DNA of 64,000 bases from CAVTWH01 sp963850915 (GCA_963850915.1 CAWKND010000006.1:372001-436000), one strand, 5' to 3'; positions 17,347-25,837 are shown, numbered from the stretch's first letter. Numbers and translations: made by a program. The notes: a model not told the origin generated them from the sequence alone.

Positions 17347-17387
17347 ACGGCGTGCCCGGTGTCCACAAGGGACAACGGGCACGCCGT
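17347..17387 (-). terminator. Hairpin terminator after the ABC permease
   Basis: A near-perfect stem (ACGGCGTGCCCG...TGTCC with GGGACAACGGGCACGCCGT, loop ACAA) lies about 50 bases beyond the permease stop on the minus strand. Confidence 0.7.
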
Positions 17388-17438
17388 TCTGACGTTCGAT
17401 CAGCCGTGTTCGATCAGCCGGTCAGCAGTGCTTGCCGG

Positions 17439-18848
17439 TCAGGAGATGTCGCGTTTGCGGGTGTAGTAGATGCCGATCGCCCCGAACAGCAGCGCGTAGC
17501 CGACCATCACCAGGATGCCGACCCACTGGTGTGGGCTCTGCGGGAAGATCTTCGTCGGCGAGATGGCAATCTGCGCCGCGACCGCCGGCACGATCACCAT
17601 GGCGCTGAGCGACCAGTCCTGCTTGATGAGGTAGGCATGGATCAGGCCGAAGATGCCGATCGCCAGGTACAGCCCGACCGTGTAGAGCATCGCCGCCGTC
17701 ACGGTGGCACCGATCTGGCTGCGGATGAGTACCCCCAGCCCCACTCCGAAGACCGCCCAGAGCGCGAAGACCAGCAGGCTCAGCAGCATCGCCTTGATGA
17801 CGGTACCGCTGCCCAGATGGTTGGCGTACCCGTCCGCGGAGAAGTAGATCGCGCCGGTGATCAGGTCGAGCACCGTGGTGAACACCCAGAACCCGGCGGC
17901 CGCCACCATCGACACGACGAACTTGGCCAGGATCACCGAGGAGCGGTGCGGAGTGGCCAGGAACGTCGTGGTGACCGTCTGGTGGTGGTACTCGTTGGTG
18001 ATGGTCAGGATCGCCAGCAGCAGAGCGAAGAGCGCCCCGAAGAACTGGCCGGAGGTGAAGATGTTGGCCGCGCCGTTGACCTGATTGAACACGCTGCCGT
18101 CGGTGGGATGGTCCTTGGCGCTGAAGTGGAAGGTCAGGATGTTCACCGTGAGCGCCAGCCCGGTGGTGATCGTGGTGAACAGGACCAGCAGCCACCAGAC
18201 GTTGGTGGTACTCACCTTCAGGTACTCGGCGCGCAGCAGGTGCCCGAACCGGAAGCCACCGCCCTGACCGAGCGAGACCGCGGCGACCTTCTCCTTGCTT
18301 TCGGCCCCGTCCTTGGTGTCGGCTGTGGTCGGCTCGGCGGTCACCTCCGCCGGCGCAACCGGCTTCGTGACGCCCTTCTTCGGGGCCCCCTTCCTGGTGG
18401 CCCCCTTCTTCGTGACCGCCGGCTCAGCCGTCGCAGCCCGAGCGATCTCCGCTCGGGCGATCTGCGCCCCGATGGCCTCCGGGTCGCTGACCTCGGCGTC
18501 GACAGACGTCGCTACGGCGCCGTCAGCAGCAGTGCTGTCCGTTGCCGCGCCGTCAACCGCACCGGCGCCGGCTTCTGCCGCGTCTGTGTCGGTGGCCGCC
18601 AGGGTCGCTGTCGGCTCGGTGGCTGGCACCTCGGCGGCTGGCACCTCGGTGGCTGAGGCGTCCGGGGTCGCCGGCTCCGGGTCCGGTGCGGCCGGGGAGT
18701 CGGTGTCGGTGTCGGCGGCTTCCGTATCCGGGGCGACGACGGCCGCGGGCTCGTCCGGAGTGGGTACAGCCGGCGCGAGCACGAGCTCGGGCTCCGGTTC
18801 GGTGATCGCCTCCGGCCCGGCCTCGACGGTGGTCTTGGATTTGCTCAC
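17439..18848 (-). CDS. ABC-2 type exporter permease with long acidic N-terminal extension
   Basis: 469 residues. The C-terminal 260 residues have six hydrophobic helices and ABC-2 permease features (HLLRAEYLKVSTTNVWWLL; NEYHHQTVTTTFLATP; final helix then YYTRKRDIS). The first 190 residues are unusual: an Ala/Asp/Glu/Thr/Pro-rich stretch, then a basic patch (TKKGATRKGAPKKG), with no likeness to transporters. The GTG start overlaps the stop of the ATPase (GTGA), so the pair is one exporter. It probably exports the cluster product or gives self-resistance. The low-complexity N-terminus should lie in the cytoplasm. Confidence 0.88.
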   Translation of the reverse strand: MSKSKTTVEAGPEAITEPEPELVLAPAVPTPDEPAAVVAPDTEAADTDTDSPAAPDPEPATPDASATEVPAAEVPATEPTATLAATDTDAAEAGAGAVDGAATDSTAADGAVATSVDAEVSDPEAIGAQIARAEIARAATAEPAVTKKGATRKGAPKKGVTKPVAPAEVTAEPTTADTKDGAESKEKVAAVSLGQGGGFRFGHLLRAEYLKVSTTNVWWLLVLFTTITTGLALTVNILTFHFSAKDHPTDGSVFNQVNGAANIFTSGQFFGALFALLLAILTITNEYHHQTVTTTFLATPHRSSVILAKFVVSMVAAAGFWVFTTVLDLITGAIYFSADGYANHLGSGTVIKAMLLSLLVFALWAVFGVGLGVLIRSQIGATVTAAMLYTVGLYLAIGIFGLIHAYLIKQDWSLSAMVIVPAVAAQIAISPTKIFPQSPHQWVGILVMVGYALLFGAIGIYYTRKRDIS

Positions 18849-19759
18849 CGGATACCTGCCTTGTCGTGGGTCAGTTCGAGGAACACGTTCTCCAGATCGG
18901 GGCGCTCCTGGCGCAGTTCGTGCAGCTCCACTCCGGCCACGAAGGCGGCCGACCCGACAGCGGCCGCCTCCAGCCCGGTCACCAGCAGTACCTGCTCGTC
19001 GTCCCCGGCGGTGACGCTGCCGCCCCGCTCAGCCAGTACCGCGCTCAGCGCCTCCGGCTTGGGGGTGCGTACCCGCACGGTGCCGGAGCCGCCGATGGAG
19101 CCGAGTACCTGCTCCACAGTGCCCTGCCGGACCAGCTGCCCGGCCGCGATGATGACCAGGTCGTTGGCGAGGATCTCCATCTCGGAGAGCAGGTGGCTGG
19201 AGACCAGCACGGTGCGCCCCTCGCCCGCCAGGTGCTGCAGCAGGTTGCGCATCCAGCGGATGCCCTCCGGGTCCAGCCCGTTGGCCGGCTCGTCGAGGAT
19301 GAGCACGTCGGGGTCGCCGAGCAGGGCGTACCCGATGCCCAGCCGCTGCTTCATGCCCAGCGAGTACCCCTTGAACTTCCGCTTCGCGGCGGCGCCCAGC
19401 CCGACCAGCTCGAGTACCTCGTCGGCCCGCTGGTCCGGCAGCCCGGCCGCCGCGCAGCTGACCCGCAGCGTGGCGATACCGGAGCGGCCCTTGTGCGCGC
19501 TGCTGGCCTCCAGTACCGCGCCCACGTGGCGCAGCGGGTCGGGCAGGTCGCTGTAGCGGGAGCCGCCGATGGTGGCCGTTCCCGAGGTCGCCTGCACCAG
19601 ACCGAGCAGCATCCGCAGCGTCGTCGTCTTACCTGCACCGTTCGGCCCCAGGAACCCGGTCACCCGGCCCGGCTCCACGGTGAACGACAACCCGTCCACC
19701 GCCCGAACTCCCTTGTAGACCTTCGTCAACTCGTTGACGACGATCTGGCTCTCCGACAC
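18845..19759 (-). CDS. ABC exporter ATP-binding protein (DrrA-like)
   Basis: 304 residues with Walker A GPNGAGKTTT, signature YSLGMKQRLG, Walker B DVLILDEPANGLDPEG and the switch His (VLVSSHLL). The class is that of daunorubicin-resistance-type exporters (DrrA). The start is taken at the GTG (VSESQIVV) because GGGGAGG stands 6 bases upstream; the ATG six codons earlier has no such site. It couples to the permease by a 4-base overlap. It follows the aromatase by 70 bases, so all three may share a transcript. Confidence 0.92.
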   Translation of the reverse strand: MSESQIVVNELTKVYKGVRAVDGLSFTVEPGRVTGFLGPNGAGKTTTLRMLLGLVQATSGTATIGGSRYSDLPDPLRHVGAVLEASSAHKGRSGIATLRVSCAAAGLPDQRADEVLELVGLGAAAKRKFKGYSLGMKQRLGIGYALLGDPDVLILDEPANGLDPEGIRWMRNLLQHLAGEGRTVLVSSHLLSEMEILANDLVIIAAGQLVRQGTVEQVLGSIGGSGTVRVRTPKPEALSAVLAERGGSVTAGDDEQVLLVTGLEAAAVGSAAFVAGVELHELRQERPDLENVFLELTHDKAGIR

Positions 19760-19829
19760 AAACACCTCCCCAAACACATGAAGCTGACTGAGAACAAACT
19801 GACTGAGAAGACCGGGGCGGGCGCGCGAC

Positions 19830-20777
19830 TCAGCCGCGCTGCTCTTCCGCGTACCCCTTGGCCAGGCGCAGGTTGCCCATGCTGTTGGTACTCAACACCT
19901 TCCGCAGGTACCGGCGGGCATCCTCCACCGTCGCCCCCGCACCCAACACATCAAGCCGCTCCGGATTGATCGTCACCGTGTGCCGGGCACCCACAATCAC
20001 ACCCTCACGAGTCGGCGTGAACCGCCAATGCCCCGTATGCACACTCAACAACGGCGGCGGCTGCAACTGCTTGTACACAATCACGCTGTACGGCAAACAC
20101 ACCCGCACCGACCGCGTCGTATGCGGCCGACCATCCGAGGTAGTGGTATCCATGTCGAAAAACTGGATACCCGCAACCTCCTCAGTCATCGTCAACTTCG
20201 CCACATGCGCCAACCGCTCCGGCCACTTATCCGCCTCGTACAACATCTTCCAGGCATCCTCGGCCGCACCACCCACATACAACGGATCCTCAAAATCAAG
20301 GATCAGGTCGTCGAGTTCGGCCGACCGCTCGGTGGCCTGGCGGAGCTGTTCGAGCTGGATCTTGCTGTGCCGCTCCAGCTCCTGGATGATCCGGCCGGCC
20401 GGTACCTTGGTGTTGTCGGGCAGGCCGAACTCGTGCCGGATGTTGATTTTCGTGGTTCCGTCGGGCTGCGGGCTGAACGACCATTCGCCGCCCATCACCG
20501 TCATTGGCGCGATCGCCGGTTCGTTGGTGAACGCGATCCGCATGCCCTCGTGGTCGATGACCCGCCGGGTCGTCCAGGCCCGTACCGCGTTCTCGCCCTG
20601 CATGCCCCACACCCGCACCTCGTCCTTGCCCTCCTCCCGGAGGGCGAAGTCGGTGTGCACGATGGTGGAGAACAGTTGCGGCCAGCGCTCGGCCTTCAGC
20701 ATGATGCCGAACGCGACCTCCGCCGGTCCTGCAGCGGTGGTGCTGAATTCAGCTGCGTGAATCTCGCTCTTCGTCAC
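19830..20777 (-). CDS. Aromatase/cyclase with two SRPBCC domains (polyketide ARO/CYC family)
   Basis: 315 residues with two tandem helix-grip (START/SRPBCC) domains, about 5-150 and 160-310. Each opens with the same pattern (AAGPAEVAFGIMLKAERWPQL; GGAAEDAWKMLYEADKWPERL). This is the layout of the didomain aromatase/cyclases that fold the first ring of reducing aromatic polyketides. It sits in the cytoplasm and would act on an ACP-bound poly-beta-ketone. No minimal type II PKS is present in the window, so its substrate is unclear. The GTG start follows GAGAGGA. It is transcribed away from the KAS III-like gene across a region with a 14-bp inverted repeat. Confidence 0.85.
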   Translation of the reverse strand: MTKSEIHAAEFSTTAAGPAEVAFGIMLKAERWPQLFSTIVHTDFALREEGKDEVRVWGMQGENAVRAWTTRRVIDHEGMRIAFTNEPAIAPMTVMGGEWSFSPQPDGTTKINIRHEFGLPDNTKVPAGRIIQELERHSKIQLEQLRQATERSAELDDLILDFEDPLYVGGAAEDAWKMLYEADKWPERLAHVAKLTMTEEVAGIQFFDMDTTTSDGRPHTTRSVRVCLPYSVIVYKQLQPPPLLSVHTGHWRFTPTREGVIVGARHTVTINPERLDVLGAGATVEDARRYLRKVLSTNSMGNLRLAKGYAEEQRG

Positions 20778-20885
20778 CGGTCACGTCCTCTCGCGATGCT
20801 GGGACCCACTCACGATGCTGGGTGGAACCGGGCGGGCAGGCTGATCGGCCGGCGGGCTCCGGTGTGGTCGACCCTTGTCCGACCG

Positions 20886-20926
20886 GCTCCACCCCGGCTG
20901 CACACCCACTGGAGCCGGGGTGGAGC
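20886..20926. promoter_or_regulatory. 14-bp perfect inverted repeat in a divergent promoter region
   Basis: Arms GCTCCACCCCGGCT (20886-20899) and AGCCGGGGTGGAGC (20913-20926) are separated by 13 bases. A further GGCTCCACC half site lies just downstream, near 20940. The element is in the 257-base gap between the leftward aromatase and the rightward KAS III-like gene. It could be an operator or an attenuator hairpin. Confidence 0.55.
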
Positions 20927-21034
20927 AGCCGCGTGCCGCCGGCTCCACCGGCTCTCCAGGCGCCGTCCCTACGGTCAGCCGGGCGCGGCCGCCGTCCACC
21001 GGTCAGGGCCGTCCACCGGTCGTAGGAGGAAGCC

Positions 21035-22075
21035 ATGCGCTACGAGGAGCTCTACGTCGCGGGTGTGGGTAGCTGGCTGCCGGGGGTGATGACACCCGCC
21101 GAAGCCGTGGCCGCCGGCGAGGTCGACCAGCGCCGGGCAAACGAACTGCTCTACGAGTCGGCCACCGTCGCCGGTCCGGAGGCGGCACCGGCGTGGATGG
21201 CGGCGCAGGCGGCCCGCCAGGCGCTGGCCCGGTCGGCGGTACCGGCGGAGCGGATAGGCCTGGTACTGCACGCCACCAACTGGTTCCAGGGTTTGGACAT
21301 GTGGCCGGTCGGCAGCTACGTCGCCAACGAGGCGGGCGCGCGCCACGCCCAGGCGTTCGAGGTACGCCAGCGCTGCAACGGTGGCATGGGCGCCCTCGAC
21401 CTCGCGGCTGGATTCCTCAGCGCCGCAACGGATCGGGGAAGTGCGGCGCTGCTGACTACCGGCGACCGGATGGCGCTGCCCCGGGTCAACCGGTGGACCA
21501 TCGCGGGGATGGGAATCTACGGCGACGGGGGTACCGCCCTGGTGCTGTCCAAGGAGTCCGGCTTCGCCCGGGTGATCAGCGTGCACACCGAGGTGGACAA
21601 CTCGCTGGAGCTGCTGGCCCGCGGCGACGAGGAGTTCATGCTCCGGCCGCCGTCCGGGACCGAGGCCATCGATCTGGACTGGCGCTCCCAGCTGGCGGTG
21701 GACAGCGAACTGCCCGACGCTATCCACCGGCTGCTGGAAGTCTTGCACACCACCAAAGATGTGGTACTCGCCGATGCCGGCGTTCCGCTGGAGAAGATCG
21801 CCCGGTTGGTCATCCCGCACACCCGGCAGGGCGGTGGACACCGCGAACTGGAGAACATGCTCGGCATCGACGAGGAGTTGACCACCTGGCAGTTCGGGAA
21901 GACGGTCGGGCACCTGGCCAGTGGCGACCAGTTCGCCGGCATCGGGTACCTCATCGAGCACAAGCTGGTGGCTCCGGGGGACCACGTACTCGTGTGGGGT
22001 GGTGGGGCCGGGTACACGTGCACCGCGGCCGTACTGGAGATCCTGTCGGTACCCGAGTGGGGCGCAGCCGCGTAG
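21035..22075 (+). CDS. KAS III-like acyltransferase/ketosynthase (CerJ/DpsC-type group)
   Basis: 346 residues with the FabH thiolase fold. The nucleophile is Cys114 (RQRCNGGMGALDLA) and the active-site His is His262 (VIPHTRQGGG). The third FabH residue, Asn in GNTSAAS, is replaced: the aligned stretch reads GHLASGDQFAG, with His293 and Asp298. Specialised KAS III homologues that move acyl groups onto sugars or aglycones (CerJ-like) or choose PKS starters (DpsC-like) depart from FabH here, as I recall with a Cys-His-Asp triad in CerJ. The ATG follows TAGGAGGA. The downstream carboxylase genes suggest that malonyl- or alkylmalonyl-CoA is used. Either ester formation or chain priming would fit. 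Confidence 0.85.
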   Translation: MRYEELYVAGVGSWLPGVMTPAEAVAAGEVDQRRANELLYESATVAGPEAAPAWMAAQAARQALARSAVPAERIGLVLHATNWFQGLDMWPVGSYVANEAGARHAQAFEVRQRCNGGMGALDLAAGFLSAATDRGSAALLTTGDRMALPRVNRWTIAGMGIYGDGGTALVLSKESGFARVISVHTEVDNSLELLARGDEEFMLRPPSGTEAIDLDWRSQLAVDSELPDAIHRLLEVLHTTKDVVLADAGVPLEKIARLVIPHTRQGGGHRELENMLGIDEELTTWQFGKTVGHLASGDQFAGIGYLIEHKLVAPGDHVLVWGGGAGYTCTAAVLEILSVPEWGAAA

Positions 22076-22205
22076 GCCACCAGCCGGGCCCGAGTACCGC
22101 TCAAGGTGGTACTGCCAGGCTCAGGCCGGGCAGAACGCGCTCCGCGACTTACCGCGATCCGGTGTCGACCGGTGGGGCAGCGCCGGGCCGGTGGGAGGAG
22201 TCGTC

Positions 22206-23175
22206 ATGGAAGCCAACCATCTGGATCTGGACGGGCCACTGTTCATCCAGGACACCGGCGGCGGCGGGCGCCCGATTGTGCTCGTGCACGGGCTGGGTGG
22301 CTCGCACGCCGACTGGCACCGGCTCGCCGCGACGCTGCGCGGCCGGTACCGGGTGGTCGGCGTCGACCTGCCGGGATTCGGCCGGTCGCCGCTCGCCGGG
22401 CGGCGCTCGAAGCGTGCTGGCCAACGAGGCGCTGCTGGCCCGGTTCCTGGGGGAGTACCTGAACGCGCCGGCCATCCTCGTCGGCGCCTCGATGGGCGGA
22501 ACGATCGCACTCGGCGTCGCCGCCCGGGTACCGCACCGCCTATCTGCCCTGGTGCTGGTCAACCCGTGGCTGGCCACCTTCGACCCGCCGGCCTCCGGCG
22601 ACCGGGCAGCGGCCGCCGCCTACCGGGTGCCCTCCAAGCTGAAGGCCGTACTGCTGGCCCGGCGGGACAGCACCGATCCGGAGAGCATGACCCGCCAGTA
22701 CTTCCGGCTCTCCTGCGCCGAGCCCGACCGGGTACCCCGGGAAGTGGCGACCGCGGTGCACGCGGCCATGACGGCGCAGTTGGCGGCCGAGGAGCCCAAC
22801 CTCGGTTTCCGGCAGGCGGCCGAGTCACTGGTGGCCGCGATCGGCGAACCCGAGCGCTATCGGGCACTCGCCACCGAGGTGCGGGTACCCACGCTGCTCG
22901 CGCACGGTACCGCCGACCGGCTGGTACCGCAGGCTGCTTTCCAGTCGCTGCACCGGGTCCGGCCCGACTGGCGGCGGCTGTCGCTGCCCGGCGTGGGGCA
23001 CGCCCCGCACCTGGAGGAGCCCGGCTGGCTGGCGCACCTGATCGACAGCTGGCTGCTCGACGCGGCCCCGAACACCGTACGCCCGGCCCACCAACCGCGC
23101 CCGTTCCCGGCACGCCCCGGTACCGACGCGGTGTTGGCGGTCAACGGCTCCGCGCTCGTCCGGGCGCTGCCGTGA
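22206..23175 (+). pseudogene. Alpha/beta hydrolase, interrupted by a +1 frameshift
   Basis: The N-terminal part (ATG 22206, after GGGAGGAG) has the oxyanion motif VLVHGLGGSHADWH and DLPGFGRSP. After about residue 68 the similarity moves to the next frame, where the nucleophile elbow VGASMGGT, the Asp (AHGTADRLVP) and the His (GVGHAPHLEEP) are found. The switch is at 22410-22411 (CTCGAAGC): removing one A gives ...RRSSVLANEALLARF and restores one protein of about 322 residues. All catalytic residues are present across the two frames. It may be a true loss of function or a sequencing indel. It lies between the KAS III-like gene and the carboxylase on the same strand; a thioesterase or hydrolase role is possible. 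Confidence 0.85.
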
Positions 23176-23209
23176 GCGCCGCACGCAATCCGAACCGGCG
23201 GAGGACAGC

Positions 23210-24814
23210 ATGAGCCTCGACATCAGCGTGGGCGTCGACCCGGCGGACACCGGCTGCCCGGACACCGGCAGCAGCCCGGGGATGATCGCCGACTGGGAGG
23301 CCCGGCATCTGGCGGCGCAGCACAGCGGAACCGCGGCGGCCGTTGCCAAGCAGCGGGCGCGCGGCAAACTCACCGCCCGGGAGCGGATCGACCTGCTGGT
23401 GGATCCCGGTACCTTCGTGGAGTTCGACGAGTTCGTCCAGCACCGGGTCACGAACTTCGACATGGGCGCCACCCGGCCGTACGGCGACGGTGTGGTCACC
23501 GGACACGGGCTGGTACACGGCCGCCCGGTCGCCGTGTTCGCCCAGGACTTCACGGTTCTCGGTGGCAGCATGGGCGAGGCGCACGGCGAGAAGGTCCTCA
23601 AGGTGATGGACCTGGCCATGAAGATCGGCTGCCCGATCGTCGGCATCAACGACTCGGGCGGTGCCCGGATCCAGGAGGGCGTGGTCTCCCTCGGGTACTA
23701 CGGCGAACTGATCCGTCGCAACGTCGCCGCCTCCGGCGTGATCCCGCAGATCTCGATGATCCTCGGCCCGTGCGCCGGCGGCGCGGTGTACTCCCCGGCC
23801 ATCACCGACTTCGTCGTCATCGCCGACAACATCGGGCAGATGTTCATCACCGGACCGGACGTACTGGAGCGGGTCTCCGGCGAGCGGGTGAGCTTCGACG
23901 AACTCGGTGGTGCGCGGGCCAACGCGAGCGTCTCGGGCAACGCCCACCACCTCGCGCCGGACGAGCAGTCGGCCTTCGACTACGTCCGGGACCTGCTGTC
24001 CTACCTGCCGGCCAACAACCTGGAGGACCCGCCCGGCGACGACGGTTTCCCAGCGGTAGAGCCGGATCCGGTACTGGACACGCTGATCCCGGCGTCGCTG
24101 AACCAGGGCCACGACATGCACCGGGTACTCGACCGGGTACTCGACGAGGACTCGTTCCTCGAGGTACACGCACTCTTCGCGCCGAACATCATCTGCGGCT
24201 TCGGCCGGGTCGCCGACCGGGTGGTCGGCGTGGTCGCCAACCAGCCACTGCACCTGGCCGGCTGCCTGGACATCGACGCATCGGAGAAGGCGGCCCGGTT
24301 CATCCGTACCTGCGACGCGTTCAACATCCCCATCCTGATGTTCGTCGACGTACCGGGCTACCTGCCGGGTACCGAACAGGAGCGCGGCGGGATCATCCGG
24401 CGCGGCGCCAAGCTGCTCTTCGCGTACGCCGAGGCGACGGTACCGAAGATCACCGTGGTGGTACGCAAGGCATACGGCGGCGGGTACGGCGTGATGGGCT
24501 CCAAGCACCTGGGTGCCGACGTGAACCTCGCCTGGCCCACTGCCCGGATCGCGGTGCTGGGCGCCGAGGGCGCGGTGGACGTGTTGTACCGCAGGGAACT
24601 CGCCGCCGCCGACGACCCCGCCGAGCTGCGCCGCAAACTCGTGGACGAGTACGAGCGGACGCTGGCCACCCCGTACCTGTCGGCCAGCAGGGGCTATCTG
24701 GACCGGGTGATCCGGCCGGCGCAGACCCGGGTCGAGGTGGCCCGCGCGCTGTGGACGCTACGCAGCAAACGGGTGGAGCTGCCGCCCAAGAAGCACGGCA
24801 ACATCCCGCTGTGA
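23210..24814 (+). CDS. Acyl-CoA carboxylase beta subunit (carboxyltransferase)
   Basis: 534 residues of the AccD5/PccB family: KLTARERIDLLVDPGTF near the start, the acyl-CoA oxyanion region GGSMGEAHGEK and NDSGGARIQEGV, LGPCAGGAVYSPA, and the second-half site FVDVPGYLPGTEQE with KAYGGGYGVMGSKHLGAD. It carboxylates an acyl-CoA together with a biotin-bearing alpha subunit encoded elsewhere. At the position that sets acyl size in PccB (Asp422 in Streptomyces, motif AYDVMGSK) this protein appears to have Gly427. The ATG at 23210 follows GGAGGA. Together with the epsilon subunit downstream it is probably a pathway-dedicated source of malonyl- or substituted malonyl-CoA. Confidence 0.93.
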   Translation: MSLDISVGVDPADTGCPDTGSSPGMIADWEARHLAAQHSGTAAAVAKQRARGKLTARERIDLLVDPGTFVEFDEFVQHRVTNFDMGATRPYGDGVVTGHGLVHGRPVAVFAQDFTVLGGSMGEAHGEKVLKVMDLAMKIGCPIVGINDSGGARIQEGVVSLGYYGELIRRNVAASGVIPQISMILGPCAGGAVYSPAITDFVVIADNIGQMFITGPDVLERVSGERVSFDELGGARANASVSGNAHHLAPDEQSAFDYVRDLLSYLPANNLEDPPGDDGFPAVEPDPVLDTLIPASLNQGHDMHRVLDRVLDEDSFLEVHALFAPNIICGFGRVADRVVGVVANQPLHLAGCLDIDASEKAARFIRTCDAFNIPILMFVDVPGYLPGTEQERGGIIRRGAKLLFAYAEATVPKITVVVRKAYGGGYGVMGSKHLGADVNLAWPTARIAVLGAEGAVDVLYRRELAAADDPAELRRKLVDEYERTLATPYLSASRGYLDRVIRPAQTRVEVARALWTLRSKRVELPPKKHGNIPL

Positions 24815-24851
24815 CAGCTGCGATTCCCGGCCGAAAGCGAGGAGGAGTGCG

Positions 24852-25076
24852 ATGACCGAGCCGGCCGTCACCATTCGCGGCAACGCCACGGTCGAGGAGA
24901 TCGCCGCGGTACTCGCGGTACTCAGCGCCCTCGCCGCCGGCTGCGCACCCGTCGCCACACCGGATCCGGACCCGGCCCACCGGGTACCCCGTTATGCCCG
25001 GCGCGCCGCACGACTGCGCCGCGCCCCGGCCGAGCGCGGCCGCCGCGCCTGGCGCACCGGCCTGCCCTCCGCCTGA
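24852..25076 (+). CDS. Acyl-CoA carboxylase epsilon subunit
   Basis: 74 residues. The opening VTIRGNATVEEIAAVLAVLSAL is the conserved epsilon-subunit helix motif (hxGxAtxEEhAAvxAvL) that links actinobacterial alpha and beta carboxylase subunits. The tail is Arg/Pro-rich. GAGGAGG lies 8 bases before the ATG. It directly follows the beta subunit, as usual in actinobacteria. Confidence 0.85.
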   Translation: MTEPAVTIRGNATVEEIAAVLAVLSALAAGCAPVATPDPDPAHRVPRYARRAARLRRAPAERGRRAWRTGLPSA

Positions 25077-25106
25077 ACGAAGCCGGCCTGAACCGAACCG
25101 GCCCGG

Positions 25107-25826
25107 TCAACGCTCGGGAACCGGCCCACACCAACGGATCTGGCTCACCGGTACGGTGGTCGCCAACGCTCCCCGGTGGTCGGGGATGCCGGGCAGGTCG
25201 TACAGGTGGATCGGGCCTGGTGGCCAGCCGGGCCGGCCGGGCTCCGGCGGTCCGATCGTCGGGCCCGACACGGCCAGCCCGGTGGCGTCCTCGGCCAGCC
25301 CGAGCCCGGTCAGCTTCAACACCGCCTCCTTGCGGGTCCACTGCCGGATGAAGTGGGCCGGCCGATGCGCGACCGGAAGCCGTTCGTACGCCTCGTGCTC
25401 CTGCGGTACGAGTACCCGGCGGGCCAGGTCGGCGTGGTCGCGGTCGGCCGGTACCGCCTCGATGTCCAGCCCCACCACGCCCGAGCCGACCACCGCCACC
25501 GCCAACCACTGCGAGGTGTGCGAAGCGTTGAAGGAGAGTCGATCCCCGACATCCGGCCGGCCGTGCCCCGGATCGCCACAGAACCGGCAGGCGCGGGAGA
25601 TGCCGACCGACTCCGGCGGCAGGTCGAGGTACCGGCCCAGAATGAGGCGTTGGGCGGCGCGGGAGCTGACGAAGATCTGCCGCCCGCTCGCGGTCATCAA
25701 CTGCTCGAGCCGGTCGCGTTCGGCGGAGTCCAGCAGTGGCAACCACTCCGGCCGGTCGGTGATCGGCAGCAGCCACACGTGACACTCGCCGGCCGCCGGG
25801 ATGCCCCCACGCTGCGGCAGAATCAC
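25107..25826 (-). CDS. 4'-phosphopantetheinyl transferase (Sfp type)
   Basis: 239 residues with the two Sfp-family signatures: GVVGLDIEAV (Mg-binding Asp and Glu) and WTRKEAVLKLTGLGL. RLSFNASHTSQWL (the FNxSH motif) precedes them, so all key residues are present. It transfers phosphopantetheine from CoA to carrier domains, here most simply the NRPS carrier domain. The GTG at 25826 lacks a clear ribosome site and an internal GTG is possible. It ends the metabolite locus and is convergent with the carboxylase genes. It follows the repeat-protein gene by 11 bases on the same strand. Confidence 0.9.
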   Translation of the reverse strand: MILPQRGGIPAAGECHVWLLPITDRPEWLPLLDSAERDRLEQLMTASGRQIFVSSRAAQRLILGRYLDLPPESVGISRACRFCGDPGHGRPDVGDRLSFNASHTSQWLAVAVVGSGVVGLDIEAVPADRDHADLARRVLVPQEHEAYERLPVAHRPAHFIRQWTRKEAVLKLTGLGLAEDATGLAVSGPTIGPPEPGRPGWPPGPIHLYDLPGIPDHRGALATTVPVSQIRWCGPVPER

Positions 25827-25837
25827 GGGGCGAGAGC

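Noticed and set aside
18295..19014. Plus-strand Ala/Ser/Val-rich ORF of 239 residues
   Set aside because: It is the antisense of the low-complexity leader of the ABC permease and has no ribosome site.
19830..22075. Type II PKS gene set
   Set aside because: The aromatase and KAS III-like genes suggested it, but no KS-alpha, KS-beta or ACP frame is found on either strand in the window.
20778..25106. Insertion sequence or prophage remnant as the cause of the hydrolase frameshift
   Set aside because: No transposase, integrase, terminal inverted repeat or target duplication is seen; a one-base change explains it.
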